DNA of 64,000 bases from Undaria pinnatifida (GCA_012845835.1 JABAKD010000028.1:7257632-7321631), one strand, 5' to 3'; counted from the first letter of the stretch, positions 1 to 12,390 are shown. Notes: a model not told the origin generated them from the sequence alone. A program made the numbers and translations.

Positions 1-78
1 GTGCTCACTTGCCTACTGCGTTAACGTATCTCAGATGTTGACACTCTTTCATTATTTGTTCGTTTTTGCGACCCTCAG

Positions 79-195
79 GTACGGCAATACTTTGTAGATG
101 CGAATTTCTACGCGGCTGATATCATAGCTAGAGGTTGGTGCGTCGACGGCGGGCACCAGTGTGAAGCGTTTTCACCCTCATCAGCGACAGTAAAG
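79..195 (+). CDS. S8 protease paralogue, penultimate exon
   Basis: This exon has 39 codons, begins VRQYFVDANFY and ends SSATVK, with both splice phases 0. It has exactly the same length as the matching exon (19948-19832) of the minus-strand paralogue, and most residues are shared. Confidence 0.8.
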
Positions 196-1187
196 GTAAG
201 CGGTAACCATAGGCTCTTGAATATGGCCAGGTGTTCAAGGCCACGAGCGCGGGACCATTGTGTGTTCACTTTGGTGTTCGCGTAAGTTCTCCCAAACAGA
301 GGGGTAATCCACCGGGTGTGGGTTTGAAGATCAAACAAGTGTGCGGGCATATGCTGATACCACCGGAATGCTGCTGCGGTACGGGGTGCATCCTGCAGGT
401 ATACTGCCTTACTCGGCCGTTTAGGGTGAACGGCTGCTCCACACCACTACTGTGGACAATTCAACCCTTCGGTCGCGGCGTCTTTCCCTATGTCTTGTCA
501 TACGTTTCCTCGTAGGCCTTGCTCATCAATAGCGCAAACCTGATGGGAGGCAGCTCAGAGCCGGACGGTCTCCGTGGCTTCGGGCGAATACACCTCGAGA
601 TGGGGCTGCCACTGGACGGCGAAGGAGACTTGGCGCTATTCGTGGCGGATTCTGCTTCCTTGCCCGAGCTCAGTTCTCAAGAATTCTACTTCGACGTCAA
701 CGCAGATGCCGATTTAGATTTCCGTGCCACATTGTCCTGGATCGACCCCCCTGCCTCTTCGGCTGCGGGGACTCAGCTAGTCCACGACCTGGACCTTGTT
801 GTCCTTTCTCCTAGCGGAACAACGCATGTCATGTGGGCCTTGTCGGGTGAAGCGGATACCAGCAACGTAAACGAAAGGGTAATTATTGACGCTGAAGATG
901 TGGAAAGTGGGACCTGGACAGTCCGGGTGTCGACAAACGGTCTTCTCACTGACACTCAGAGCTATTCCCTCGTCGTCAACGGGGCCATCGTCTTCTCCGC
1001 GTCCGAACCTTTCTACTCCTCCTTGTTCACTGCCGCCCCTACAACCGCCCCCACTGGCTCCCCTGCGAGCTCAAGTATTGGCACCACCCCTTCGTCGGCT
1101 GGGTCGATGGCGTCCACGCCGAGGTCTCCGGCGGTTCTTATCGCCGGTATTGTAGTATTGGCTATTGCCGCGGCTTGTATGGTGTGA
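79..1187 (+). CDS. Subtilisin-family (S8) serine protease, last two exons only (gene runs off the left edge)
   Basis: Two exons join in phase 0: 79-195 (39 codons, after acceptor CCCTCAG) and 516-1187 (after acceptor CTCGTAG, stop at the end), with a 320-bp intron starting GTAAGC. The joined reading passes from PSSATVK to ALLINSANLMGG, the helix that follows the catalytic Ser region in S8 proteases. It is followed by the beta-sandwich seen downstream of kexin-like and slime-mould-type subtilases (LSWIDPP, LVHDLDLVV, NVNERV, QSYSLVVNG). The catalytic exons must lie left of the window. The tail is rich in Ser, Thr and Pro, then has a hydrophobic stretch (AVLIAGIVVLAIAAACMV) running to the stop with no cytoplasmic tail. 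This suggests a membrane anchor or GPI-attachment signal on a secreted protease. The gene is a clear paralogue of the minus-strand gene at 18958-33788, with the same exon boundaries. Confidence 0.85.
516..1187 (+). CDS. S8 protease paralogue, terminal exon with C-terminal anchor
   Basis: The reading frame opens at GCC TTG CTC (ALLINSANLMGG), directly after a CGTAG acceptor, and runs 223 codons to TGA. It contains the post-catalytic beta-sandwich, a Ser/Thr/Pro-rich stalk and a terminal hydrophobic segment. Confidence 0.85.
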   Translation, partial: ALLINSANLMGGSSEPDGLRGFGRIHLEMGLPLDGEGDLALFVADSASLPELSSQEFYFDVNADADLDFRATLSWIDPPASSAAGTQLVHDLDLVVLSPSGTTHVMWALSGEADTSNVNERVIIDAEDVESGTWTVRVSTNGLLTDTQSYSLVVNGAIVFSASEPFYSSLFTAAPTTAPTGSPASSSIGTTPSSAGSMASTPRSPAVLIAGIVVLAIAAACMV

Positions 1188-2900
1188 ACACGGCCAATGC
1201 CGGAAACACGAAGGAAGTCTTCGCCTGGGAGTGACTTCTTTTCCAAGCGATTGTATGAAACGGTAGGCCATTAATGGAGCCTTCTGACCGTGCTAGTCAA
1301 AGAGGATGGACGCTGTACGGTAACTTTGCTCTGAGAATGGTGGGTTTTGCGACGGTTAGTGGGCGAGGCTTGAATTAGCACACGTACGTGTACCATCATG
1401 TAATTGGCAAATGTCGTCATTCGAGAGACGTGTAATGTTAACGAGGCGACGTAGGCACACATCGTAGTGTATCCAATGTATGTTGTAAATGCTGATGCAA
1501 CTTGTGGAAGCAGGTTGCTTTTAAAGGCGACGCAAACGGGGCATATTTAGAGCCACTGCAAGAAGTAGGTCCCGTTCTTCGTCGAGTTTCTGCTACGTAG
1601 GTTCGCCAACGAGGTGCTATAGCTGCCAGTGGCCCGCCCGGCGTTATGTCGGGTCCAATGTATCCATCTCGTACCTTCCCCCTTTGTCTACTATACCAGG
1701 CTGTGCTTGATCGTAGCTCTGTTCCCTCTTTGAATATTTACTACATGTTGCGGTGTTGACATTTTCTGAGCTCGACAGTTTCCTTGTTTTGCTTCTCTTG
1801 TTGCAGACTAGTCTAGCATGAGCCCCCTTCTTCGCAGGGGATGAGTAAATCCTTGTTCGTCGTTATACTGTGTGTATCAAGTCTTGCCTTGGTCGTCCTT
1901 GTTCGTGTTTTTTTTCGAGCGTTTTTCTTTGGGGCTATGTCTGAGTGCACTAACACAGGCTGCCACGAACCTCGGTCCGTGATGTACAGCATTGTACAGT
2001 TTTTGGTTTGGCAAGTCGAAGGTGTTGAAATGAGTAGTGGGGCAGCCATTTATTGTTTGATGTCGATATGTTGAGTCGTCGTTGGGTTTATGCGTCAACA
2101 TATCTACAGTACATAAAGGCACATCGATACAGCGGGCTGGCTACATGTACTTCATTGACGTTGCGGTAAATAGAGGTACTGTATATATTAGGAGGCAGAA
2201 GCGCCACTGTGTTTTGTACCAATAGGAAAGGTGGCTTGAACTCTGTACTAAGTCGAGTAGTAGTGGTAGGAGTAGCAGTAGTAGCAGATGCATATTACTC
2301 TGGGGTAAGATCCAAGTGTTAATAATGAGGACCAAAAAGGCCGAAGCCTCTTTAGAGCGGTCAAGTGTAGGGGTACGTGGGGCATGAACGGGGAAAAAAA
2401 TTATAATTTTCCTATCATGGGATGAATTGTTTTACAATCTGGACTTTCTCCGTGACCGACGAACGACGAACGACGGCGGTGTGTGAATCGAAATTGGTGT
2501 CTTTTGTGACCTTTCTCCACTAAACCAGGACCGATTTCGAAACCGACGCGGGTTTCCAAGGTCTCTAAATAATGCTTCCAACCTCGGCCACTCGGGTGAC
2601 CTACTGTGACGAGTTCGCTGAGGTTGCTTGCGGTATGTCCATATTTACGGTTTGTGCCTCGCGCTGCGGGGCCCTTGTGAACGTATTAGATGGAAACATA
2701 AGGACCGTTCGGGTTTAAACATAACAATGAAAGTGATCCTTATACTTATGTAACAGGACCTATCAACTGCCAAGTCTAGCCGGAAATATATGAACCGTTG
2801 AAATGTGAATATTATTAACAATTCGGTTCTTATAATTCGGGCCAAAGTGATACCTCAGGCAGCGGCGCTTCGAAAATTCCATATGTCGCCGTGCTTGTAT
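1188..2900. other. 3' flank of the S8 paralogue; no gene seen
   Basis: I see no supported coding region. The stretch holds the 3' untranslated and intergenic sequence of the protease, short AT-rich runs and one trinucleotide patch near 2256-2288. Short open frames on both strands show no recognisable domain. Confidence 0.4.
2256..2288. repeat. Imperfect AGT/AGC trinucleotide microsatellite
   Basis: A run of AGT, GGT and AGC triplets is visible. The poly-Leu reading on the other strand is a by-product of the repeat. Confidence 0.6.
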
Positions 2901-2902
2901 GT

Positions 2903-3025
2903 TGCAGCACAAAGTAGGATGTTGACCAAACCGGAAGGAGACCGCACCCACGCCCCAGACCACCACGTACCACCTGCAACCTCGAGCAGCTGAACAACAG
3001 CAAGTGCGGTGGTGTTGGCGGTGGT
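2903..3025 (+). repeat. Dispersed repeat, copy 1 (pair with 3820-3945)
   Basis: About 115 bp, from the GTAGGATGTTG motif through GACCACCACGTACC to GAGCAGCTGA and CAGCAAGTG, recurs about 910 bp downstream with scattered substitutions. Both copies run into a GGT-rich tail. They may be two copies of a short non-autonomous element or a local duplication. Confidence 0.65.
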
Positions 3026-3055
3026 GGTGGTGGTGGTGGTGGTAGTGATGGTAGC
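3010..3055. repeat. (GGT)n microsatellite tail
   Basis: A GGTGGTGGT run forms the 3' end of the dispersed repeat copy at 2903. The second copy has a GTTGGT run at the same place. Confidence 0.6.
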
Positions 3056-3189
3056 GGTGTTTAGTTGTAGGTGGTGGATGTCACGTGGAATAGTGTTGTG
3101 TCGATCTGGTCGAGCGAGAGGTGATTTAGGATATATTGTGGACGCCCCAAGGGTGGCCTGATCTCCCTGGGTTCGCCATATTATGGACG

Positions 3190-3243
3190 ACACAAGAATG
3201 GCCTAATCGGCCCAAGGGTGGCCTGATCGGCCCAAGGGTGGCC
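3190..3243. repeat. Short tandem repeat of about 20 bp
   Basis: The motif AAGGGTGGCCTGATCGGCCC recurs about 2.5 times in a row. A weaker related unit (AAGGGTGGCCTGATC) lies just upstream near 3149. Confidence 0.6.
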
Positions 3244-3819
3244 TTCTTGTCACTCACCTCTAGACCCGGTTTCACAGTTCTCGTAGGGCTACAGCAGCGG
3301 CATTTACGTTCCCCTGATCCTTCGTTTTGGTTTTCTGGGCATCGGTGTCCGCATACTGAACTTAGTATATCGAGAAGGGGGTAGAACTCTGGTTCTCGGG
3401 ACATGACGATTCCAAGGTTGGCACACACGCGGAGCGGGTGTTTGAGCGATACAGTTCAATGGAATACGGTATGCGTGCCACATGGATGACATACAGGCAC
3501 ATCAGTGATGCGTCACAGTGTGTAGTGGTTCAGTATGTTATTTCTTCCAACAGGCGTGCTTAGTAAACACATGGTGGATTCCAAACTTTCCAGGGTTATC
3601 AACCCTTTATGACATGGCTTCATAATCCAAGAAACCTTGTCAAAAAGCGGCTGAATGCCGTTTCTTTTCCACCAGAATGTATCAAGGAACCTCCGACGGC
3701 TCGATCGCTATTAACACTCTAGGCCCTCCGCGAATAGCTTTGTGCGGGCGACAGGTATACACCTCACCGTATCGGCAGTATCTTGAAGCCAAGGCGCCGC
3801 AACAGATACCCTTCATCTC

Positions 3820-3945
3820 TTTTGCGGTAGCAGTAGGATGTTGCCCGTACCAGAAGGAGACCACACTCACCCCCGACCACCACGTACCGCCAGTAACAAC
3901 CTAGAGCAGCTGAGCAGCAGCAAGTGTATTGGTGTTGGTGTTGGT
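3820..3945 (+). repeat. Dispersed repeat, copy 2 (pair with 2903-3025)
   Basis: This is the second copy of the element at 2903: GTAGGATGTTG, GAAGGAGACCAC, GACCACCACGTACC and GAGCAGCTGAGCAGCAGCAA. Its GTTGGT tail replaces the GGT tail of copy 1. Confidence 0.65.
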
Positions 3946-6900
3946 AGTGTGTTGCGAGTTGGGAAATCTTCCTAGTTAAGGAGTACATTTTTCTTGCGAT
4001 ATCTCATGTCCGCTTGCTGTCAGGTTTCTTTTTGACAGAAGCCAGAGACGACAACGCGTTTCGTGACAAAAACAAGCCCTAAATTATCGAACTCACAGCT
4101 GACGTGTTTAGAGTTTTCTTCTCAAAATATTTGTTCACGTCACCGAATCTCGGGACAAACCTAAGCAGTAGAGCCGTGCTCGGCCGTTACATCTATGTCC
4201 CCTAACTCGCAACATAAGTGCGCATGCGGTAAGCACAAATGTATGTACGACAAGCGTGAACGCCAAACGACGACAGAGGCAACCATACAACAGCAGGAGT
4301 AGCAGCGGGGCGAGTATTCTAGCGCGCACTGCGGCAAGCGGCAGGGGCGGCAACAAGAACCATGGCAGAAAACGAATATACAGCACGAGTACCGGCGGCA
4401 ATCTTAGCCAGATTCGTATCACTCTGTCCGAAAATATATCGACCGGTTTATGGTCACATTAGGACTAAAACCGTTTTTACAGATAATTGCGGTACACGGT
4501 ATATACGAGCTGATGTGCTCGTGTGCTGCTGCAGCAAAACCATCGAGTGCAAGGCAGAAATTTTACATAAACAAGAAGAAGAGTGCAGGGCGAAAGGGCA
4601 CACAATACACAGACAAATGTCAACCACGGCCAACTGTCGATTGCGCAGTTAGCCGGTAGTCGGTTTTCGTCAATGGGTGTATCGGAAGTCGGCCGTAGTC
4701 GACCTTCGAACAAAAAGAAAAGAAAAAATATTTATTCTGCCGGCTGACTCGAAAATAACCCCCCGACCCCGTGTGGAAGACGCCGGACAAATAATACTTG
4801 AGCATGTTTCTTTTTCAAAAATCGCTTTCTAGGCCCCGTGCACCCCTAATAATAAGTTGCCCTTCTTTTTGTACCCGGGACTGACCCAGAACGGCAGTGG
4901 CGCAAGAAAAACCAAGGCGTAAGTATCGCATGATCGGGGGAAGAACTGAAGATGCGTTGTGCCAAGGCTTGTTGTCCGCTTACGTCCTTGGCACAATTAA
5001 CACACAAGTCAAAATCGACAATCCTCTGCAAACAAGTCAAAATGTTACTAACTCTAAAAGGCAGTCAACTGATTACGCACACAAAAACCTGGCAAAATTT
5101 TCTCCACACAGAAATTAAGTTATCATTAAGTGCTGGCAGGAGTACAGTCCTCCCCGTGCGTAAAATCAACGGAAGCATTTCACCACACACACCGTAATAA
5201 AGTGAACTTTTTCCCGAAAACAACAAAAACAACAACAACAACAAAAACAGGCGGGTTTCCCAATTGAAAATTGCCTTTCCAAAGAGAATCGAGTAAGAAT
5301 TATTTGCGAACGAATCTAGACCGAACAAAAATTGTCGCGAGTACCTATGCCGACTGGACAGCGCATGGTACCGAGCCTTTTCGGCTGCATGGAGGCCAAA
5401 CCGTGCGAGCATGCCGTGCACCTGGCTGGGCTAACACACTGTCCTGGCGAGCTTGGCGCATGTACGCCGTCAACCCGAATTATATCAACATGCAGACACA
5501 TGCCCTGGTAAAGTGCGCAACATCAGGGAGAAAAAAAGCTGGAAGATGGAACGCTGAACCTTATGTGCGATAAAAATGAAGGCGCGTATCAGGGGAGGGG
5601 GAGGGAAGACACCTGTGACCACGGCTTGTTCAGAAGAACACTCAGGGTAAAACCTAGTTTCCTTGTCGAGCTGGGGAGAGAAAATGATTTACAAAAAAGC
5701 AATGCCGGGGCGTGGCGGAAACTAAACGAGCTGAGCGAGGCAAAAAAACTTTCGATCCCGATTTGCAACCCTCCCCGACAACTACTCACGGCAGACACCC
5801 AGGGGCGCCTCAGGCCACCAGGGCGAAACGAAGCAGGGTCATCAACCGAGCGAGGCGTCATGGTATAGAATATCCAGCAGTGTTGAGATATTCTGCGCTA
5901 AGACAAGAAGGGCGAGTGCCACTCCCAATAGGATCGATTGACGCAGAAACTAAACGATACGGCAGGGAGGACATCAATGTGGGTACACTCAGGGCGCGAC
6001 GCCCACGATCTTACGCCGTCCGGGAAGCCATGGTGTAGGCTAGATCGTCATCCCAGATAAGTCCGGTAGAGTGCAGCAACCGAAAACGGGGGGTATTCAA
6101 GGTTCGCAGGGTTGAAACACGATTTGGACTTGGTGGTTGACAGAACCGCATGAGTCCTCCTAGTAGGTACACCCCTAAACGCTGACCGCGCGTGGGTTCG
6201 CTGCGCAACGTATTTCTCATCAAGGACGGACAAGGTGCTCCTCTGCCGCAACGTGGGGAAGCGTGCGGACGGCCGCCTGCAGAACTTGCCGATATTTCCT
6301 GTGGAGGGAGGGATGAGGCAGGGGACATACCGTAGTAAGTGGAATTCAAATACGGTACCAGGCACAAGATACCTAAGAAGCAAGGATGTTGGCCCAGGCG
6401 GGGATTCTTATTTGAGAGAAAGGATGCCGTCTACGCTAACTTCAGTGACACGGCTCGCGGATTCTTGCATAGTATCTGAAAACATCAGCCTGCCTTTTCT
6501 GGCCACCCGCAGTTTCTTACACTGTACGGGAGAAAGACGCTGACCGCCGGAGCGACGGCCAACCTGCTGCGCCGGGGGACAAGAAAAAATTGCGTGGGGT
6601 CGTCATAAACAGAGGCAACCTGAAAATCGACGCATGAGGCTCGAGAAAAGGATACGGCGCAAGCGTTTGTGTTCACTGGAGAAGCGGCGGGGAAGAGCGC
6701 GGGTGGAGAGGCAGGGGAGGAAGCGACGGCAGGATTGTGTACAGGTAACGACTGGATACAGCGAGAAATAAACACAGTGCAGAAAGAGCTGGAGCAATTA
6801 CAATAGGTGCCAGCATTGCTATTAAGCACTGCATAACGTTTTCTTTGCATTGGCCTTGGCGTGGTTGAGTCATGCGTAATCCCGCGAAACATTATCAGAG

Positions 6901-7828
6901 CTCATACAGGAGGATTATCGTTTAGAGCGCAGGGAAAGGCAGCAAACGACATGGAAACAAAAGGTCCCCTCCGCACCGATCTTGAACGCGAGCGAGGTGC
7001 TCATGTACTATCCTACCGGACACGAAGGGTTCAAAAGTAGGTAGAGCATCACATCAGCACGCTCGCCTTCACTTATTTTTTCGACGGGCTTCTATTCCCG
7101 ACCCTCTCTTGTTCTTCGATTAACGCTGGACAGGATCGTCCTTTTTGAAGAGATCCAACGCTGCTCTGTAGCACAAAGCACGACTTTACCCCTAGGATGT
7201 ATCGGCTTACTGTAGGGAAAGTTTCAGTGTTGGATACGACGGTGCCTGCAGTACTTTGGTGTCATTTCGGTCTGCTGCCGGTGATCAATTCTAAACATTA
7301 GAGACTAGATGAGGCATCCTGCCCCGAAGCGGGGAGGTTTCGCCCTGGAAAAACTCCACGCTGAGGGCGTGCTCAAATTTCATCGCTATGTTTCTCCTCT
7401 TGGTTGATTTTATAAGGGCATCATCGGGAGGGGCGATCGGAATAGAAAGGCAATACTTTTGACGGAGATTTGTTCTGTTTTATGAATGTTCACTTTTAGC
7501 CTTGCCCCAACATGCATGCTCGAGTATTGATTGTTCGCACGACCTGAATGAAGCACTCATTCGGGGATAATGTGTTAATCCCTTGCCTAACCCTAATCTT
7601 GAACTGGGCAGCGCGACAGAGCACGGCCAGAGATAACATACACCAAAAACTACAGTAGATGAAACATAACCCCTGTCATCGAACCGGCGGACGGAATGAC
7701 GGTTAAACCAGCAAGACCACCCGTTCGAACTTGCCGGTATTTTGCTCGCGTTTAGTTCCACAGTTTCAACCTACGCGCGCTCCTGACTTAACATGCCCAA
7801 GGAGGAGCTGCGAAGTCGTGCCGGTGTT
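3946..7828. other. Intergenic stretch; no gene seen apart from a SINE-tail remnant
   Basis: Open frames of up to about 135 codons occur on both strands, but none shows a domain, consistent codon signature or splice context I trust. The only identifiable sequence is a SINE 3'-module remnant near 5570-5650. The rest is best treated as old, unrecognised repeat and intergenic DNA. Confidence 0.4.
5570..5650 (+). repeat. Remnant of the SINE 3' module
   Basis: The segment with AATGAAGGC, then GGGGGAGGGAAGACACC, then TGTGACCACGGCTTGT matches the 3' part of the tRNA-derived SINE copies at 31436, 32227 and 34480. No tRNA-like head is present here, so it is a fragment or an unrelated carrier of the same tail. 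Confidence 0.55.
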
Positions 7829-8224
7829 TGTTGGGAATATGAACCTTGGGTTCATATCTAAGTTAATGCGCAGTCCATTCGAGCGATCTATTAGCACGAA
7901 TAAGATAACCAATTGAAACTTACGTTGAGACTTACGTTGAATCTTCGGTGGAACTTAGATGTAAACGTAGACTTGAATATGTTAAGGTTGTCCTGTTCTA
8001 CCGGTGTTCTACAGGACTACGGGTATTGTTCCGTGATGATCAAATGGCGATCCAGCCCACCATAATCACTCTTTTTTCTTTCATTTTCCTCTCTCTTTGA
8101 CCTCAAGCGTCCTCTGCAAAAACTATCCCATTATTTCTTATCACAAGTGACCTTTGCAGAAACTTTGGTGCCACCTCTGCATATCTTCGCATAGAATAGA
8201 GCCTCCACACGCACATTTTTTTCA
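7829..8224 (+). repeat. 5' LTR of the copia element
   Basis: It starts TGTTGGGAATATGAACC, ends TTTTTTTCA, and is collinear with the 3' LTR over its whole length. The bases just downstream (GGTTATGAGCC) may be a degenerate primer-binding site. Confidence 0.9.
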
Positions 8225-8365
8225 GGTTATGAGCCTCGACTTTCGATATAAACATCAATCAGCACCAAGCGACATCTCATTGAAGTTTGTTGTATCTTAC
8301 CGGGACGTTTGAGAGGAAACCTTCAATAAGCCGACTACAGCATCACCATCACCACCACAATCACC

Positions 8366-9214
8366 ATGGGAGAGCCCACGAAAGCAGCTGATGCGGTAGA
8401 CAAGCTCATTAAAGCTGCCAACGGCAAACTTAGTGGGCCCAAATTCGACGTTTGGAAAACGCACGGCTCACTCCGTGATAAGCATGCGTCAATCCGGCAT
8501 CTCTGATATTCTGGAAGGGCGTCCTTGCCCCGAGCCCAAACTAATTTGTCCTCGCCCATCTTCTATGAGAATTAGGCCTTCACGAGCTGTAAGTCGCAGC
8601 CAGGCCGCTGACGAAACGAACACTTAATCCGGGGGAAAAAAAACTGCTGAAGCAGCAGAAATTGTACAGTCGATCGCAGGGAGTATTCTCGTGGAACGGC
8701 GCATCTGCTACCATCATCTACAGGATATTCTACACTCCCAGCCGCAATATCAGTTTTATGGGCCACGGGTGAAAACGTCTTAAATTTGGAAGACGTCAAG
8801 AACTGGCACCGCGACAACCGTCTTCTCTTCGACTTCCTGTTCCTGGGCACATAGAGAGCTGTAGCCAGCTTTCTTCTACAATGCAAGCCAAAACGAAGTG
8901 AACTTGCGAATGGGAAGGCTGCTTGAGATGGTATGGTAACAAAATATCAAAATTCCACCCGCCAACGTAGACGTATACTAAAACAGGAACTAACTAAAAT
9001 GGTAATGTCGGAAGAGCAAGATCCAGATACTTTCATAAATGAAGTATACGGTTTGAGGGATGAACTGCTATACGTTGGAGAGGTATTCAACGATGACAGC
9101 ATACTGGACATTGAGGTGGAAGGACTCACGGATAAATACCTGCAAATAAAATACAGACGGTGTCTTCACACACGACCGAGCTGTGACAACAATGCGCAAC
9201 ATATAAGAAAATAG
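8366..9214 (+). pseudogene. Copia Gag region, disrupted
   Basis: An ATG at 8366 opens a reading beginning MGEPTKAADAVDKLIKAA, with LSGPKFDVWK soon after, typical of copia Gag N-termini. Stops and frameshifts follow. A second open piece (from about 8940) contains EVYGLRDELLYVGEVFNDDS and ILDIEVEGLTDKYLQIKY, the alpha-helical UBN2-type Gag core. No CCHC zinc knuckle could be placed. The protein would form the virus-like particle; this copy cannot make it. Confidence 0.75.
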
Positions 9215-9699
9215 AGCTATGCGAAACGGGCCTTCGCGAAACGCAAAGGGGCGTGAGTCTGTTATGGTGGTCACGTCAACACCCTCAGGAGCAGTAGTGA
9301 CCTGTTCATGCTACAAAAAGACAGGCAATCGACTCGAAAATTGATTTAAACGCAAGGGAACCATGTCGGGGATAAAACTCCCCAAAGACCTCGAAAAAAA
9401 TCGTGGTGTGGCCTGCATAACACAGATCGTCACGATAATAACGATTGTTGGTCTCGAAAGCGGGAAGACAACAAAATCCGTCGCCGTCGTCCCCGTCAAC
9501 AAAATGGCCGGCATAATAACAACCGCAGCGCTCACGCCAACACCGCCACAACTCAAAATTCAACAACGCAAATGGAAGCTTGCGTCCCAGATACACATGC
9601 CCCATCCGCCACTGCGGCTGCGACTACAGCAGCTACTTCTACGTCCTTCGCGACTCCTTGCTATCCATCTTCACGTACAGTCGGTATAGGTTATGATTT

Positions 9700-10290
9700 C
9701 ATCGCCGAATCTCCGATCAACATCGCCACACAACCCGTCGAATCCACCATGACTGCGGACAGCGGAGCTTCTAACCACTTCATCGACAATCGGCTTCTAT
9801 CCGGCATTGAACTCAAAATGAACCACCACGTACACCTGACCCCTCCTGTAACAATCAACGTAGCGGGAAACCATCGCCTTTACGGCGTGGGTCATGGGGT
9901 TTTGGTCGTTCAAGTGTTGGATCATCGAGACCCTACCCACTCCGTGCAGCTTCCCGTCACGATCGTACCAGGGCTAAGGAGGCACCTTTTGGGGGGGGGG
10001 TCAGCAGCAACGAAAGAGGTCAACATGACCATCGCTAAGAATTCGTATTTGGACATGGGTGCATTTACTGTACCCCTATGTAAAGACAGCCACTGCGCTA
10101 CTCTGGTTCATCTCAACCTCACCACTGATGAAACTAGCCGAACATCTGAGACACCTTTTCCGGCCATTTCCGGCAGTATCTTCAAATCGGAAACCGTCCT
10201 CGCTGTTCTTCGACTGCTACTAAAGCTACTTCCCTGTCTACGCCCCGTTCGAGCTAACATCGTGCATAAGAGGTTGAGACATCCCATATA
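9700..10290 (+). pseudogene. Copia aspartic protease and GAG-pre-integrase region
   Basis: One open frame carries the protease active site as TADSGASNHF, followed by VAGNHRLYGVGHGV and LPVTIVPGLRRHLLG, the usual copia protease order. About 100 codons later the end of the pre-integrase segment appears as VHKRLRHPI (consensus H..L.HP). The protease cleaves the Gag-Pol polyprotein in the particle. The catalytic Asp is preserved, but the flanking Gag and integrase frames are broken. Confidence 0.85.
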
Positions 10291-10399
10291 GGCAGGTGAT
10301 GGCCAAAGGTGAAACATAGCGCAGAGTGTGGGGTAAAAATTTCAGACACTATAGTCTATCGGTGTGTGGTACATGCAAAATCAATAAAAGCACTTAACA

Positions 10400-11135
10400 G
10401 AAACACCTTAAGACATCGCGGCCTGACCCGTCCAGCGAACGTTTAAAGTTGGTGAGTACTGACCGGCTAGGACAGGTGACGCCCAAGGCGATCGGAGGAT
10501 ACACCTACATGGCAAAGAATACCGACCATCACAGCAGGCTAAAGCAGTCTACTTCGTTAAAAAGAAGCGCGACACGCTACACACCCTCGGTGGATTCATT
10601 CAAGATCTAACCACCCCTCTAGGGCTAAGGGCGCAAGTCTACGTTCTGATAATGGGGGCGACTACACATCCGGCAGCTTTCAACAATATTGTGAAACAAC
10701 TGGAATTCGTCAGCAATTCTCGGCCCCGTACACGCCGCAGCACAACGGTGTTTCGGAACGTGACGGACGTACTAATATGGACATGAATCGCTGTTTACTC
10801 AACGAGGCACACCTTCCAAAAACCTTATGGAGCGGAATCGCTTCGACAGCCGTCTTTCTAATCAGCCGATTACCGCACACGGCAATCGGCGGCAACACAC
10901 CCTACCATCGTATTTTCGGGAAGCACGCAGACCTCTCGTTTTTTAGGATCATCGGCACTCGGGCGTTTGTGCAAGTTGAAAGGGTGCACCACTAAGCTTC
11001 AACCTAAGGCATGGGAAGGTGTGCTCGTCCGCTATGACAGCGATAAACTTACCTTCCGCGTGTATGGTCTCTACATGGGAAGAATTTCAAGCTCGATCAA
11101 CGTCTCCGTCATCGAAGAGCCGTCTACCGTTCTAC
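10400..11135 (+). pseudogene. Copia integrase, frameshifted
   Basis: The second catalytic Asp lies in a SDNGGDY-like reading around 10650. The catalytic Glu lies in NGVSERDGRT near 10755, in another frame. The continuation LNEAHLPKTLWSGIASTAV and GNTPYHRIFGKHADLSFF is standard for the C-terminal half of copia integrases. A later piece, KAWEGVLVRYDSDKLTFRVY (11007 on), is the segment linking integrase to reverse transcriptase. At least two frameshifts and one stop are needed to read it through. Confidence 0.8.
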
Positions 11136-11493
11136 CAACGGCAAACTCGGAGGGGCAAGAAACTGCAGTCCCCGATTTCGATTTGAAGCCAGACTCCGAT
11201 TTTGTGGACGACTATCAGAGCATCAAACATGGCATCTCATCTCTACAAGCTAGCGACACCAGTGCTACTGGCAACAAACCGTTTCACATGCGGCTGTGCC
11301 CATCCACTTCTCAAGCAAGAACGCTTCAGCTGGCCCTACAATGCCAAGATTCTCCGAAACGGCAATTCGAGGTCGTCTCGCAGTACATCGGGGCTGCCAG
11401 AGTGGACAAATAAACCCTCCGGCATCTATTTCGGTACCCAACACGCACGTGCAAGCAATGGCCTCACCACAGGCGGAAAAGTAGAAAGCAGCC

Positions 11494-12310
11494 ATGCGCA
11501 AGGAGCTTAATAGTCTCGATGAGCACGAGGTCGAAGAGTTAGTTCCATCCACCGAGGTTCCTCTGGGCTGCTCCATCATTGGAACGCGATGGGTTTTTCG
11601 GGTCAAAACAGACGAACGTTTTAAAGCAAGGCTCGTGGTACAAGATTGGGCTCAACAACATGGACCGGATTGCTTCACTACTTTCGCTCCTATTTTTCGC
11701 ATCGAAAGTCTGCGTCTTCTGCTGGCTATTGCGGCATCAAGGGGTTGGCGAGTTTTAGCCATGCACGTACAAACTGCATTTCTCAACGGGAAACTTGAAG
11801 AGGACGTCTACACTAAGCAATCACCAGAAACAGGCTTCGAAAAGATAGACGAGAGAACCAACCGACCGCTGGTGATGAAACTGCGTAAAAGCTTATATGG
11901 ACTTTGCCAATCTCCAAGTGTTTGGAACAGCAACATCGACAAAGACTTGTGTGTAATGGGGTTCACACCTACAGCAATCTGATTCCTGCGCATACACAAA
12001 AGGAAGTGGGAACACCTTCATCATGCCAATAATTTTCGTCGACGACCTACTCAGCACTGGACCATCAAATGCAAGCGTGGCCGAGGTTAGACGTATGCTT
12101 ATGAAGAACTCGCCACCACTGATCTCGGGGATGTGTCGCGAAATTCTGGGCATTGAGCTGAAGCGCGACAAGACAGCTGAGACGATCGAACTCAGTCAAG
12201 GACAGTACACACTTTCGGTACTTGAGCGTTTCAACATGAGTGACTGCAACCCGGTACACGCTCCCGGAATAGGAAAGGAACTAAGCGCACAGCCGAAAGA
12301 AAGCGTACCA
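11494..12310 (+). pseudogene. Copia reverse transcriptase (RVT_2), frameshifted
   Basis: The open piece 11494-11982 reads GTRWVFRVKTDERFKARLVV, then AMHVQTAFLNGKLEEDVY (consensus DV..AFLNG.L.E..YM) and KSLYGLCQSPSVWN (consensus LYGL.Q.P..W). A stop and frame change follow. The active-site box then appears as IIFVDDLLSTG near 12026, with Phe in place of the usual Tyr of YVDD. QYTLSVLERFNMSDCNPVHA follows. The first catalytic Asp of the A motif reads His (MHVQTAF), a further sign of decay. Confidence 0.88.
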
Positions 12311-12390
12311 CTAAACGAGACAATGGCTAGAAGCTCTATCAGGCCATTGCGGGGAGTCTTATTTTTCTTACCCTATGTACGAGGTACAAC

